DNA from: Sodiomyces alkalinus F11
Taxonomy: Eukaryota; Ascomycota; Sordariomycetes; Glomerellales; Plectosphaerellaceae
Direction of reading: 5' to 3'
Assembly: GCF_003711515.1 (NCBI RefSeq)
Contig: NW_021167079.1
Span: 6,132,385 to 6,196,384, forward strand
Length of the DNA stretch: 64,000 nucleotides
Position 1 is the stretch's first letter; each line of letters begins with the position of its first letter. Position numbers and translations under genes: made by a program. The notes below the pieces were generated by a model. It was not told where the DNA came from, searched no databases, and worked only from the letters and a program-made list of their open reading frames with translations. Below, one piece after another: positions 31,514 to 44,600 of this stretch.

Positions 31514-33809
31514 ATGGATGACGCCGAACGCCGTTCTGTGAAGCGGTCGAGGTTCGACCAGACCGAGCCCGAGCCCAGGAAGACGTCGCGCTTCGACAGG
31601 CGCTCCCGTTCGCCGCCCTCGAAACGATCTGATCACGGTCGAAGTCGGAGTCCGTTGGCTTCTGTTGGAGATGCGACCGATGCGAAGAAGTCGCCTGCCG
31701 TGGATCCAGCAGCCGCTGCAGGTAAGCTCGTTTAGCCAGGCATGCCTCAGCGGGGATGCCAATACTGACTTTTCTCTGCCTGTTTTAGCTGCCGCGGCCG
31801 CACGCATCAATGCCCAGCTCCAAGCAAAGAAGGGCATTCAGCATGTCGATGTCCCACCCATCAAGTCGGCCACTCCGCCTTCGAATGCTAGCGGAACACC
31901 GAAGCCCGAGAACACGATCAACGGCGAGATGTACGTCGCCGACGGCGACTATATCAAGGATATTGAGGTCAACGATCTGCGCAACCGATACCTTCTGACC
32001 AAAGGATCTACACAGAAGATGGTAAATTATCCTTTGAAAGCCACTGATTGCGTCCCCATCATTCAGACAACGTTTGCACCGATAGACTAGGCTCATCTTG
32101 CGTATTAGTCTGCATTTTCTACTTTTGTTTTGTGTCGGGGACTACCTGCTTACTGGGCCTCACAGCTCACACAGCGTCCTGCTCTTTTGCATCTGCTGAC
32201 ACCCGCTGCTTGATTTAGATTAAAGATGATACTGGTGCTGGTACGCAACACCTCCCGCCTTTGCCTTTGTGGAAGAACGGACATTAATGTTGACTCTACA
32301 AGACGTTACTACTCGAGGAAGTTATTATCCCGATAAGAGCATGGCGACCCCAGCGGTGCGTATCTTTTCTCCATCGATACATCGAGCCCCGGACTGACGT
32401 TGCGACAGAACCCGCCCCTTTACCTGCACGTCACGAGTACATCAAAGGAGGGTCTCGAGAAGGCCGTGGCCAAAATTGAGGAATTGATGAAACAGGAACT
32501 TCCGCAGCTCGTGGATGAGCGTCGCTTTCGCCGCCGCGAGCAGGAGCACGTCGAGCGTGACGAATATGGCCGTGTACGTGTCCAATTATTTTGAAGTGAG
32601 ACTTTCCGTTCTCCTGCTGATATGTCCCGGTATTCACAGCGCAAATGGCCTGAAGAGAAGATCCCCATTGGCTTCGAACCCATCCCGGGCTTCAATCTTC
32701 GAGCACAAGTCGTGGGCCATGGCGGTGCCTACGTGAAGCACATACAGGGTGAAACGCAGTGCCGAGTCCAAATCAAAGGTCGTGGCTCTGGTTATTATGA
32801 AGCCTCCACGCACAAGGAGAGCGAAGAGGAAATGTACCTCCACGTTACGTATGTATTTCACTCTTGGTCCCTGGTCCCAAATCTTCACCTTCAACTGGAT
32901 ACTGACTCGCGTCTCAGAGGCCCCGATCCAAATATGGTGATGAAGGCAAAGGAACTCTGCGAGGATTTGATTGCGAACGTCAAGGAACAGTACGAGGAGT
33001 TCAAAAGCCGACCTCCGCGGAACTTTGGTGGCTATGGTGGCGGTCGCGGCTACGGCGGCGATCGCGGTTATGGTGACCGGGGGTACGGTGAGCGCTCACA
33101 CTCGCACGATCATTCTCGGGGTGGATCCCACGGTGGCTCGCAGAGTGGAACTCCTGATCCGGCCCGCGGCGGACCGCACGGGGCATCCCATGGGGCATCT
33201 CATGGGGCATCTCATGGAGGAACTCATGGAGGACATGGCGGAACTCATGGAGCGTCTCATGGAGCGTCTCATGGGGTATCTCATGGCGGCTCTTACCAAG
33301 GCTATGGCGGCTATGGGAGTCAGGCCGCTGTCCAGACAGGCAGTCCGGCACCCCCAGCAGCTAGCACTACGCACAACGTCTCCGACTACGCAGCTCAGTA
33401 CGCACAAATTTACGGGGGTCAGGATCCTTATGCTGCCTATGGCGGCTACGCGGCGTAAGTGACCAGTTTCGTACTTGCTTCCCATAACATTACACTAACG
33501 AGTTCTCAGTTACGTCCAAATGTATCAGCAGTATTACGCAGCGGCCCAACAGCCACAACTGCAGCAAGGCTCGCCCCCGCCTCCCGGTACAGGAACATCC
33601 GCGTCTCCTCCGCCTCCTCCGCCTCCTCCCAGTGAGGCAGCACCCCCACCGCCACCGCCGAGCTCGGCCCCTCCTCCCCCTCCTCCGTCAGCATCCCCCC
33701 CAGGCATGGGTAACTATGGCAATGTACGTACCTCTCCTGTCTAGATGTGCATGCCGAATTTGTCCTTGGCTGACAGGCATGCAAGGTGCCCCCTCCCCCT
33801 GGTCTTTAA
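31514..33809 (+). CDS. KH-domain RNA-binding protein (KHDC4/BLOM7-like), nine exons
   Basis: Likely splicing or mRNA-binding factor. Exons: 31514-31721, 31789-32021, 32219-32240 (22 nt), 32303-32355, 32409-32573, 32640-32848, 32918-33454, 33510-33723, 33777-33809. The sum is 1674 nt (557 aa), every junction is GT-AG and all phases close. The N-terminus is RS-like (SRSPPSKRSDHGRSRSP). The middle has LYLHVTSTSKEGLEKAVAKIEEL (first KH-like unit) and KIPIGFEPIPGFNLRAQVVG with GAYVKHIQGETQCRVQIKGRGSG, a KH domain with an HIQGE variant of the GxxG loop. The C-terminus has a Gly/Tyr/Arg region, SHGA repeats, and proline runs ending VPPPPGL. Family identification is from the second KH unit and the C-terminal motif. 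Confidence 0.9.
33176..33296 (+). repeat. 12-bp tandem repeat encoding SHGA/THGG units in the KH gene
   Basis: About ten imperfect copies of a 12-mer of the form CATGGRGCRTCT in exon 7 give SHGASHGASHG and related peptides. The repeats are in frame and therefore length-tolerant. Confidence 0.9.
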
Positions 33810-34715
33810 AAGCGACGGTGTTTGGTAAACGGCTCGGGAGAATCCACACGGAAACTTCTTGAAAAGTACAACGTCGGCGGCACAGTCAGAACACGCCGTG
33901 CGTGCCTTCTTTCTGGGGTTGTAAGGTAGAATGTCGGCCTTGTGGATACCACGGATGCCCCGACGTGGTATCTTCGGGGGCCGCTGGCCATGGATAAGGT
34001 AAGGTAGTTAGCAACTGGCACGGCATAGGGCATCTTAGCGTAATTATTCAGTGGTCCTTATAGTGCGACTATAGTGCGATAATATCTCACGCAACCACTG
34101 CGCGTTTTACACCGTGCCGAATCACAACTGAGGCTGGGTGTTCCTACCTCTGTCTTGGCTCTAGGATTGCGACTGCAAAGGGTTGTTGTAACACTCCCCC
34201 TATTATAATTTGAGCTCTGCGAGGGGACTAATATAGTCCCTACGAGGCAATTGCTATGTCTGTATCTTCGAAACGTCGTATAGTCAGTTCGAACAAAAGG
34301 AACGAAGCACTTACACGCAAATTATTACCTTATATAAAGTGCCTCAGTCCTTTTGTCAGGCCACTGGACGTTGTACGTAATCACCTACCTACCTTGAGGT
34401 GGTCAGCTTTAAGGTGAAGCTTTGTAAGTACCTCTGTACTCCGTGTTATCCCTTTAGGCGCACACACTGTATCCGGTATCCGTCAACAGTAAGGTAGACC
34501 CACTCGAGGTAGATCGAACCGTCAAAATGTCGCCGAGGATGGAAAGAACAGAGAGCTCGTTACCTTATTTGTAGCTACTCTCTTCTAAAGCATATTGCAC
34601 TTGCTACTCCGTACGACTCAGGGCTTCCGAGCCTAGTATAAGGACCCGGGTGGCCGCGCTTCTTTTCCCACCCGAAGATTGGACAACCACCTCCCCAGGC
34701 CAGCTCCCTATCGCC
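33810..34715. other. Intergenic region KH gene to TRAPPC13
   Basis: 906 bp, AT-rich in its middle, with short direct repeats (TATAGTGCGA twice around 34060-34080) and dispersed ACCTACCTT/GTAC motifs and TACTCCGTA at about 34606. No gene is supported. Confidence 0.5.
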
Positions 34716-35964
34716 ATGAGCCACCAGCGATACCCCTCACACGACCCAGTCAAAGAGCCTCATTCCATCTCCCTTAAAGTCTTACGGTTGGTACAGTGCC
34801 CAGTCCGGACCCCTATATTCCGTACCTTTTCCGACGACTATCCTAGTTTCTTCTCCGGTAGGAGCGCATGACTAACTAATCTTTACTAGGCTCTCGCGCC
34901 CTTCCCTCGTAACGCAACAGCCAGTGGAGCAACCTCTCTCCCCGAATACCCTGAGCACGGGCCCTTCGCTCGCCTCTCTCGCCTACGCAAAAGGACCAGG
35001 TGTGTCGAGTATAGTGGTGCCAGAAACGAACCCCGACTCTTTCCTTCTCACCCCTATCCTCAACCTGCCTCTATCATTTGGCTCCGCGTACGTCGGGGAA
35101 CACTTCAGTTGCACCCTATGCGCCAACCATGACATCCTCGACCCGGACGCTGCGCCTTCACAAGTGCAAGGGCAGGAACAAACGCATCAGCCGAAGAAAA
35201 AAAGGATACGCGATGTCAAGATCGAGGCGGAGATGAAGACACCTCGGGGCGGCGGCACCGTACAGAAACTAGAGCTCACAGGCGGACCCCAGCCTGATAG
35301 TTTGGGAACAGGGGCAGGAGGGACCACGAGTCAAGGGGCGGGGGGGAATAGAGGCGTGGACCTCGAGCCCGGGGAGACATTACAGCGCATAGTCGGCTTT
35401 GACCTGAAAGAGGAGGGTAACCACGTTCTGGCCGTGACGGTAAGCTATTACGAAGCGACGGAGACGAGCGGTCGCACGAGGACGTTCCGGAAGCTATACC
35501 AGTTCATCTGCAAATCGTCCCTCATTGTTCGAACCAAGGTCGGAGCTCTGGGCGGCCTACCTCCTGCTGCTACCGCATCTACCGACGACGAAGCCTCCGA
35601 GCGCGAGGACGGGGCCAAGAAGCGGCGGCCACCGCCGCGGAGGCGGTGGGTCCTAGAGGCGCAATTGGAGAACTGCTCCGAGGATGCCATGCAGATGGAG
35701 CGGGTGCTTTTGGACCTCGAGCCCGGGTTGAGGTATAGAGACTTCAACTGGGACGCGAGCGGCAAGCCCGTACTACACCCTGGGGAAGTGGAACAGGTGT
35801 GTTTTGTCGTGGAAGAGGAAGAGGACGGGCCCCAACTCGAGGCTAGGGAGGACGGCAGGATTGCGCTCGGGGTATTGGGAGTGGGTTGGCGGGGCGAGAT
35901 GGGGAATCGAGGCTTCCTGACAACGGGAAAACTAGCGATGCGTACTGTGGCCGTCAAGCCATGA
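34716..35964 (+). CDS. TRAPP complex subunit TRAPPC13 homologue (DUF974)
   Basis: Predicted subunit of the TRAPP tethering complexes in ER-Golgi/late Golgi traffic. Exons 34716-34786 and 34890-35964 flank a 103-nt intron with branch GACTAACTAAT. The CDS is 1146 nt (381 aa). The N-terminus MSHQRYPSHDPVKEPHSISL KVLRL joins after splicing to SRPSLVTQQP. The DUF974 signature PILNLPLSFGSAYVGEHFSCTLCANHDI is clear, followed by a low-complexity Gly/Thr insert, then GETLQRIVGFDLKEEGNHVLAVTVSY and LYQFICKSSLIVRTKV, all characteristic of the family. The end RGFLTTGKLAMRTV is the conserved C-terminus. It is the last intact gene before the transposon island. Confidence 0.9.
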
Positions 35965-38900
35965 TAGGTGGAGCTGTCAGCAGGTGCAGGCGTGGGTGAA
36001 GCCACAGTTCTTGGGCTCACCCGACCGGTACGATGAGACAAGATGGAATGATTATCCATGGTCCAGCTGCCCAGCAGAGGTGGCGAAAACTCGCCGAACT
36101 GGCTTAGAAGCGGCTTTGGGGCGGGTATCTGCTGCCGCTGTCCGTGTTCTCTCGGGCTACTTGAACAGCGATGGTGGAAATGAATAGCGCAGTCGCCGAC
36201 CCTCGCTCCGCCTCTTATACACTTAGGTGAAATTCCTGGTTGGAGTACCTGGATTGCAGATTATTAGATGGGTACTTGCACGATGTGTCCCGTATACACC
36301 TGTTCCCGGATCAGCAACGTTCTGCTTGAGGGGTAGGTATAGTGCGAGCCTATCTTCATTACGCTTATATATCCAAGAAGACAGCATACTTGATACTTGA
36401 AAGTACGACTCTGCTGGTAGGAACGTCTCCGAGGACGGGGGAGAAATAATTCAATAAAAACCACACTCAACCGTGTATCGACAACGTTCTGGGCGGCCCG
36501 AGGGTACGAGAACGCCAACCCGCCAGAGCTGTTACAATGCAGAGTGGAGTAACAGACGCGACACGACATCGAGACTATAGAGCGGTAGAACACCTTTAGG
36601 GATCGAACCCTGTTCCGGGCGTCCGGCTCCCTTAATTAACCAGTTTCTGAAATTCATCTCCTTCCTACCTACTTGCCCCGATCTCGATGTTGTGGACGAG
36701 ATCACGAACGTCTAGGCATACTGCTCACAACTGACGGCGTGAAAGGCTTTTGCAAGCTAATTATCTGGACCCTGATTCTGCTTCGGAACAGAAGGCGGAG
36801 GGAATTACTTCGGTTCACCGGTGGCTCTTGTGGAAGTTGGATTTGATCTCGACTCGAAATCTGCTGCGCAGACTGGAGTCGTGCAGTGTGACTTACTTGT
36901 GTCGTAGGTAGATATTCGTAATTACTTGCTCTATCACCTCGTCCCAGTCCTCGAACATCATATCGGCGTTTGGCCACCCTTGTCGATCAAACTCGAGGCG
37001 GATAAAAGGGTTGTTTCTTTCTTTCTTTGTTTTCTTTTCTTTTTCTTCAAGGCACGGTTACTCCAAACGGCCAATCCATACTAGGTACTCCGTAGAGACG
37101 GAATAGACACGGAAACGTGGTAGTATGCAGTGCTGCTCTCCGACGGTGCAGGTAATGTCCGGGAGCGGTTAGCGACCCAAGCTACGGAGACGGCGTACCA
37201 TTAGCTCCTACTCCGTGTTCTGTACATAACCTCCGAGGCGTTAGATGACGTACGGGGGTACATAGGAAGTTGTGAGGGTCAGCGTAGCTGTAGCCAGACG
37301 TTGGAGGATAGAATCGCGTATTATAATGTAGGCTCATCCGTACATAGGCAGGTAAGGTAGGCACTGACAAAGTAAGGTGGCCGTCAATAGGACCGATAAA
37401 CAAGTCGATACGGATGACAGCAGCGCGGGAGTACCTAGTCGAGTGGTGCTTCCGTATTAACAAACGAGGGTGGGGGTTGAAACTGCCTGTGAGACACGTA
37501 GTGTCCATGCAGGAGGAGCCTCGGCGTGCTAAACCAAATGCGTCAAAAAGAAGACGCTAGCAAGGGCCGTACATGCGTCGAGCGACCTGAAACAGCCTTC
37601 TGCCGTCTCCTGTTTCTCCCCTACTGGTACGTCCGGAGCGGCATCCAGGCCTTGAAGCTGAAGAATGCGTGCGAATACAGAGGGAAGGATTTCAAGTTCG
37701 AAGAAGTTGATGAACTTCAGCATGCCATTGCATACCTTAGTACATGGCAGTAACCGTAGATCTTCAAAGCACGAAGTAGCAGAACCGATGGAAGCACGTA
37801 CGCTTCGCTTATACCTAAGGTTGGTTCACAAGAACCAAAGGCATAACACGCGGTTCAGCCAGAGGAAATATTTTTATCTCAACCCCTTGCTTTTGTTCTA
37901 TAATATCCTCCTCCGGCTGGCAGGCTGCTGCTGCTACTGCCCGGGATTCTTGCCCACAGACAGTATCACCCGTGCGGAGGATAGCCCAATCCAAAGTAAA
38001 AAATAGCTCGTAGCGAGAACATACATACGAAGTTGATCACCCCATGTGGAAGTCTTGACATCTCAACGTTCCAAAGTGACGACCGAGCGAACGGGGTATT
38101 GCTAGCTGGCCTTAATAAGTATTCTGTCGTGGTCTGGTTTTTTCATAGGTTAACAGAGGAAAAAGACCCGATAATAAGGTCATAGACCTAGCGTCCATAC
38201 CTATTCAGACGCGTCCTTGGCTATGCGATATTGCGATATGCAGCCGAAGTCAACGTGTCTTAGATGGGCGAAGGAATCGATCGAAAACCCACCAACGTAT
38301 AGGACGCCACTGCGTACCCAATATGCAAGGTACGAAGACGCCATGCAGGAACAGAACCCAACGGCTCCTGAGCGCCCTAGGTACGTTGTATACGAATATT
38401 TATTGCATGGGTGATATTCTCGTCACCACTCTCGGTTCCACTGACTTTGTATTTTCATTTGTATGGCTCAACTCCTTGCGCTGGCCTCGATCCTGGGAAG
38501 GCCAAACACACCAAGTAAACCCAGCGGCGTGGTTACCTCCATGTTGAGCTTGCGAAGGTCGAAACGTCTCCTCTAACCCGATAACTATACCTACAACGTA
38601 GACATGAATATCTCGCATAGCTCCCGTCGAAATTTCGATCTGAGGTTCCATATTAATTATTACTTGCATGTTGTGAGAGTCGGGCAACCGGATGACGCCG
38701 ACACAGCCAGCCTTACTTGGGACTGCCATTCAGAGCCTGTCATTCACCTTCACCAAACACTTGGTTGATACGAAGTAGTTCTCGCTTCCCTACCTGGTTT
38801 ACCCGGTAAGCTTATGACGGAGCCAAAGGAGGTCTCGGACGTGAGTCCCAGCAGGCAGAGCCCTGACGGAAATGCCGATCACATAATTAATCGCCCGGTG

Positions 38901-39780
38901 GTCACGGACGGAAATGGCAACAGACTTGTTGATCGTGGTTGGCGGACGGAAAGCTGTCGTCTCGTCCAGGAAGTCCTCGAGTTTTGCGGGACGGCCAAGC
39001 CCAAACCAAGAAAAGGCAGGCGAGCGCAGGCTCAAATGGGAAGAGGACAAGGGGTGCGTATGAGATCGTCGTGAGGGTTCCCGCGTTGGACTATAGCGGT
39101 GATAGCCCGGTCGCAACCACTGCTGTGGTAATTACGTGTAGTACTACAACGTAATTAGGTACTTTGTATGTTGGCCCTGGAGTGAACAGGGCTTCTGCTG
39201 GTAGACTTTTGGATATTTGATAATGAGCCGGGTGCGAGCCGGCTAACTTCTCGCGTAGGTACTTCAGTGTCTATCCCGTAGTGGTACCCCTACCTTAGGT
39301 ACCTTAAGGTACAGACACGTTACAACAAGTCTTATCTGCCTTTATACAAACTACCTTGGTATTAATAAAACCGTTAAGAAATAAGGCAAGGTAAATACAG
39401 AACAAATATCTAGAGCTTTCCAACCGCTATCCTAGTTCTACCACAAGATATATACTTCTATCGATCAGCGCGGCATATGATACTGGGGGTTGTTGGTTCC
39501 CACCTTCGTGCAATCCCCAACACACTGGTACTTATAGCCCCGCCATTTATTTACACGGTGGTTCCATCAGATGTACCTAGGTCCGGCTCAGACCCGTTCT
39601 CGACCTCCAGCCTACGTTAAGTCTCAATAATATAAGCTTTCCGTTCTTCTTCATTACACTTATCTAATACCTACATAATAATATTTTTCTTACCCCGTTA
39701 ATAGCTCACATTAACCTTTTCTGTCCTTTCTATTATCGCCACACCGTTTCTTAAGCAGAGGTAATAATTTACGGAGTAGG
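35965..39780. other. Gene-free, partly RIP-affected region
   Basis: 3.8 kb without a supportable gene. Short frames up to 113 codons lack motifs. Composition drifts from balanced to AT-rich towards the right. Dispersed elements include TACTCCGTA-type 9-mers (37086, 37206) and nested GGTACCTTAAGGTACC-like palindromes (39291-39312). A GGGATCGAACCCTG box at about 36599-36612 resembles a tRNA B-box, but no cloverleaf forms. Confidence 0.55.
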
Positions 39781-39787
39781 GAGTACA

Positions 39788-39862
39788 AGCTTAGCAGGTT
39801 GCCCTACGGGCAACGCCGCTAAGCTCGCCCCCCCCCCCCCCCCCCCTAAGGGGGGGGGGCTT
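39788..39862. repeat. Stem-loop plus C/G homopolymer palindrome
   Basis: AGCTTAGC...GTTGCCC at 39788-39806 pairs with GGGCAAC...GCTAAGCT at 39810-39827 around a TAC loop. Immediately right, a run of about 20 Cs, the spacer TAA and about 10 Gs form a second hairpin. Confidence 0.85.
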
Positions 39863-40249
39863 GTTATATAACCTGATCTATAATAACTAAATAACCGAAA
39901 ATAATCGAGTATAACCGTAAAACGCCCGTCTTCTTTTATTTTACTGCTATTTACTATTTTCTACACTATAACGACGGTTTTTATTAGTTTTTTTATTATC
40001 CAGATAAAGTAGCTTTCTATTTTCAACTATTAAACTACACTATTTACGGAAATAAAGCCCTTAATTAATTAACCCTTATTATACCTTATAGCGCCGCTAA
40101 GTAATAGTTTTTTTCTATCTATTTCAATATTACTCCCTCTCTTCCGTTTTAAGTAGTTAGAGCCTCGCTATCACGTAAGTTACGGGTATAAATACACGCC
40201 TTAACCCTATAGAAAGCGACGATACTAACCGTAATTCGTAGTATACCGC

Positions 40250-41340
40250 CCGCCCTATCCGACTCCTTTATCAATTCGCAGGAATCCCGGTCTTTATCGC
40301 CCGATAACTTAACCGCCGCCTCCCGCCTTACCTCGCCCGCCGCCGCCTTTATCGCCGCCTTTATCGCTACCTCGCCCGCCGCCTCCGCCGCCGCCTCGCC
40401 CGCTCCCTCGCCCGCCTGTATACCTACCCGCCCGCCCGCCCGCCCGCCCGTATATAATACGCCGGCCTCCTCCTCTAGCACGCGCGTTTAGTAAACGATA
40501 CCTATAAAGGACGGCTGCACGGTTAACCGTAGTAAGGTTCTTAACCTTATATATAATAGCGGCTATAAAGCTACTAGGGTCCTTAATACTATACGTGTTA
40601 TTCGGGTAGGTTATTAACTTACCTACTATCTTATTATATACTAACCGATATGATTAATATAGGCTAAATAGGACCTCATATTACGGGAGGATAAAGACCT
40701 TAACCTTAGTCGCCCGGCTAATTAAGAGGCTATTATAATAATAATCATTAGCGACCTCTAGATAGACTATAAGCACTATAATAAAAAAGATAGCCCCTTC
40801 GCCCGTTACTATATATTCTCGGGAGTTATTAGCGGTAGCTATAATAACTACTATTTTAATTCGGAAGGCCGTAAATATTCGCACTGCTTCCCCTCCCCCC
40901 CGGCCGATAATAATACTACCGTTACCGCTACCGCCACCGCTACTCTCGCTTCTTCTAAAGAGAAAAAGCGTGTAAATACGACCGTAGGTAAGCTAATAAT
41001 AACCGTAATAAATACTGACCTATACTGATTAATTAATCTATAATACTATAGGAACCGTAACGCCTTCTAAAAAAGTAAAGATTACTCCCGCTCCCGCGAC
41101 CGGCCCCCCCCCTCCCCCCCCGACTATTATAACTACCGTCGGTTCTTCAGGAATAAATACGGCTACCGTCACGCCTGTCACGCCCGCCTAGCCCGCCCCT
41201 ATCGCCCCTATCGCCCCTCCCGTAATAACCTTCGGTAAAACGTTAAGGTGCTAGCTATAATACTCCTTACCGGTATAACGATAGCGTAAAAGAAGCAGTT
41301 AATCTAATACTATAAGAATATAATCGCTGCCCTAGAGAAT
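40250..41340 (+). pseudogene. Relic ORF facing the Helitron helicase, function unknown
   Basis: A single plus-strand frame is traceable for roughly 250 codons before a TGA near 41030 and continues in a Pro/Thr-rich stretch after it. Nearly all interrupting stops are TAG or TAA, as expected from CAG/CAA to TAG/TAA under RIP. The N-terminal part is low complexity (Pro/Ala/Ser), the middle has a segment around SPFARYYIFSGVISG, and there is a basic patch (SSKEKKR). I do not recognise it. It could be an accessory ORF of the Helitron or a separate nested relic. Confidence 0.5.
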
Positions 41341-41699
41341 AGCCTCCCGGTGGAGGATTAAAGCGGGCTTTTTTTTCCGGCTTTATTATCTTATAAAGGG
41401 TTAACGGTTATTGCTTTTATATTTATAGTGCGGTGGTATTTTTTTTTTTTTTTTTTTTGCTTTATTATTTTATAAAGGGTTTATGGTTATTTTGCTTTTA
41501 TGTTTACGGTGCGGCGGGAATAGGTAGTTTGCTTTATTACTTTATCTGCCCTTAGTATAGGCTATATAATAAAGAATCCCGACCGCGTTTTCGATTAGCT
41601 AGTTACTATTATAGACCACTACGCCCGTAAAAGTAACCGTTAAGAAGAATCCATTAAGACCTCTGGGTATACGATATTAGATATATACCGGCTAACCTA

Positions 41700-44600
41700 C
41701 GACTAAGCCTGCCTACCGCCCTAACCGTTATTGACCTATAATAAAATAAATAGATTCCTAATATCCGTAACCCTTAATATCGTAACGTAAAACTAACCGT
41801 GAGTGAAGGCGTGCTGCCGAAAATCCACACCGACTATACTAAACGACTGGCCCTGCGGCTTATTAATCGTTATTATGAAATAGAGCCGTAGCGGGAATTA
41901 ACGGCGGCGGATAATATACGGGTAGTCTTCCTTGTTAGAATCTAAGCAGATACGGGGGATAAACGTAACCTCGCCGGCGTGTAATCCTAATAGGACCTTT
42001 ACCTCTAGCGTATTCCGCGCTATCCGTAAAATACCTATACGTATACTGTTATATAAACCCTACCACGGGCTTAGGTTCCGTATAAGTATAACGGGGGCGC
42101 CAACCTTTAGCTTAAGACGTGCTAGCAGGATAGAAGCGAATTATAACTATATTAAAAACTCCGGGGCTAGATCTGGCGTAAGGCCGTTAGTATCCTCTGC
42201 CCGATTAGCGACCGAATTTTCGGCCTAGTAAACGCGTGACTAGCTAGGTAGGCGCCCGAGTATCTAGCTATTAATCTCCGTGATAATAGTATTATAAGTT
42301 ATTAGAATAACGCGGTTAATAAAGACTATATAGTCCGACAACGCCTAATCCAGTAAATTAGTCGGGGAAATACGTCTATAAAGACGGACGATATCGTAAA
42401 GAGTTATAATAGTAGGGAAGAGGTCGATAGACCCGTGAAGAGTAGTATTATAGGAGAGATCCCATAACTACTAAATAAACGTCTAATTATCAGGATCGGT
42501 AAAGGTAACCCGTATATTCTCTGTTAGGCTAAGGATACAGAGTTACGGCTAGATAGAGGACCGCTAGAAGCAGGTATATATAATCCACGCCCGACTACTA
42601 TTCCGAATAACGGGCAGGATCTAAGTAAAATCGCCTCCGAAAATAACCGGAATACCGCTAAATAGATCGTTATAGCTTAGTATATCCCGTAATATATAAT
42701 TAACGGCCTCGAAACAGAACTTATACTATATAAGGACCTTATCCTAAATAATAAGAGTAGTCTCCCGTAATAGCGTTATAAGGTCCGAATTCTTTAGCAC
42801 GCTATAAATAGAGGAGTTATTAACCTATAAAGGGATCTTGAACCGCGAATAAGCCATATAGCTACCCTTAAGAAGAACCGCCGCGATACTAGAGGATGCT
42901 ATATAGAGGATAATCTAGCCGCGTGACCGGAAATAGGCGTAGAGACTATAATATATAAAGGTCTTACCTATACTGCTAGGTCTCTATAAGAAGAAACGAC
43001 CGTGGCGAGACTTAACCGTAGCTATAACCTGGCTAAAAACGGTAGCCTAGCCCTAGTTAAAGCGGCGGTGAATATCTTCGTATACTATAGCCTAGGTATC
43101 GCGGTCGTAAGTCTCCGTAACTAATAATATATTACCGGTCGCACGGCGCTAGTCGTGTAAAGGCTCCAGTAGCCCGAACTCTGTAATTATCCTGCTTACC
43201 TTAAGGAACCGCGAGTGTATAAGATAAAGACCGTAATCGATATACGGGCGTTCTAAATCGGTAGGATATCGGAAGCACTAGCGCTATAACGTATAAGGCA
43301 GGTTATCGTATATAGACTCCGTAAACCTCTCCTAGATCAATAATAGACTGCAAACGTCTCCGTGCATTAAAGCGACGATAAATAGCTCCCGTAATATACG
43401 CCCGGTCTTCTAAATAACGGCCTCCTTAAAATAGGCAACCTAGTAACGGTTATCGTGTAGAAGCCCGGCCGTAACATAGGTCTTTTAGTAGGTATCGTAG
43501 ATTGTCCCCTCCACGGTACGAAGATCCGTAAAGGAAGTCGGCCCTCGAATAAAGACTAAGAGTAACCGTAAATAGTACGTCTCTCTAGCCGTTAGGGGTA
43601 TATACCGTAGACGGCCGATCTGAAATCCACGCTGTCTCGGCTGCTAAGTAAACTGCTACGGTTTCTATATATAACGGCTAGGAAACTAGTAATAGAATAA
43701 CTCGCGGCTATTAACGTTATCACGGTTATAGTCGAAAAAGCCTATTAGCTAAGTTTTCCGGTCCTATAATATCCGCTCGATCTAGCTTACGGTCGCGTTA
43801 TCGCCGAAGTATATAGGCTATTATCCCTTAAGGTAAACCAGAAGACGTATAACGGGTAGGAACTCGCGATATACCGGGAACTCAAATAACTGAATAACGG
43901 CCTCCGCGGGACCGATATAACGGCTTTAGAGATAGATATTCACCTTGTCCTCGCCCTCTTCGCCCGATATTAGCGTAGTTATATGGTCGCTGCCCTTATA
44001 AACGTACTTATACACGTACTTAATCGCCTAAATAGATCCGTAAATATTAAAGCATAAGATACTGGATATAATAACTTACCTTAATAGATCCGTAAATCTT
44101 AACGTTAATATAGGCACCGTAACGGAGGCAGAGATACGGGCTATAAGGAATAATAAAACGGTTATTAAGGGGGACCTCTCCTATACGGCCCCTTTTTATA
44201 ACGTGTAGGCTAGAGTTATAGCGTCTATACTTAGGATAACTATCCTCGCGTATAGCCGTTTCCGAGGAGTATAGCTTAGGGAATCGCTTAGAGTACTTTA
44301 TACAGTTCCCGTTATTAGGCTACAGCTATATACACGATGTAGAGGGCTTATTATCACCGTAAGGACTATGCATTATATTCTTACTAATAATATTAAAAAG
44401 CCGGCTAGTAGGATCCGACTTATAGTCCGGTAGCTCCGTAGATATAACCTTATCGATAGTTACAGCATCCTTATATATCTCGGCCGTCCGCGGCGTAAGG
44501 CAAAGAAGAATATAACGATATAGAAGACCGCGCTTCTAGTATTCCACGGTCTATATAATACCCGTAAACTCACTAAATAGACTATCGCGTAGCTGCTATT

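Noticed and set aside
33176..33296. CRISPR-like regularly spaced repeats
   Set aside because: They are 12-bp in-frame coding repeats in a fungal exon with no spacers.
36590..36640. tRNA gene on the minus strand suggested by a GGTTCGATCCC box
   Set aside because: The T-loop would have only six bases, the acceptor arm finds no partner within 100 bp and no A-box is in place. At most a chance or decayed tRNA remnant.
38814..39074. Small plus-strand ORF of 86 codons
   Set aside because: No homology-like motif, no promoter context, lies in a gene-free decaying region.
40149..40481. Minus-strand 110-aa Ala/Gly-rich protein
   Set aside because: Low-complexity shadow of the plus-strand proline/alanine-rich relic ORF; no codon support.
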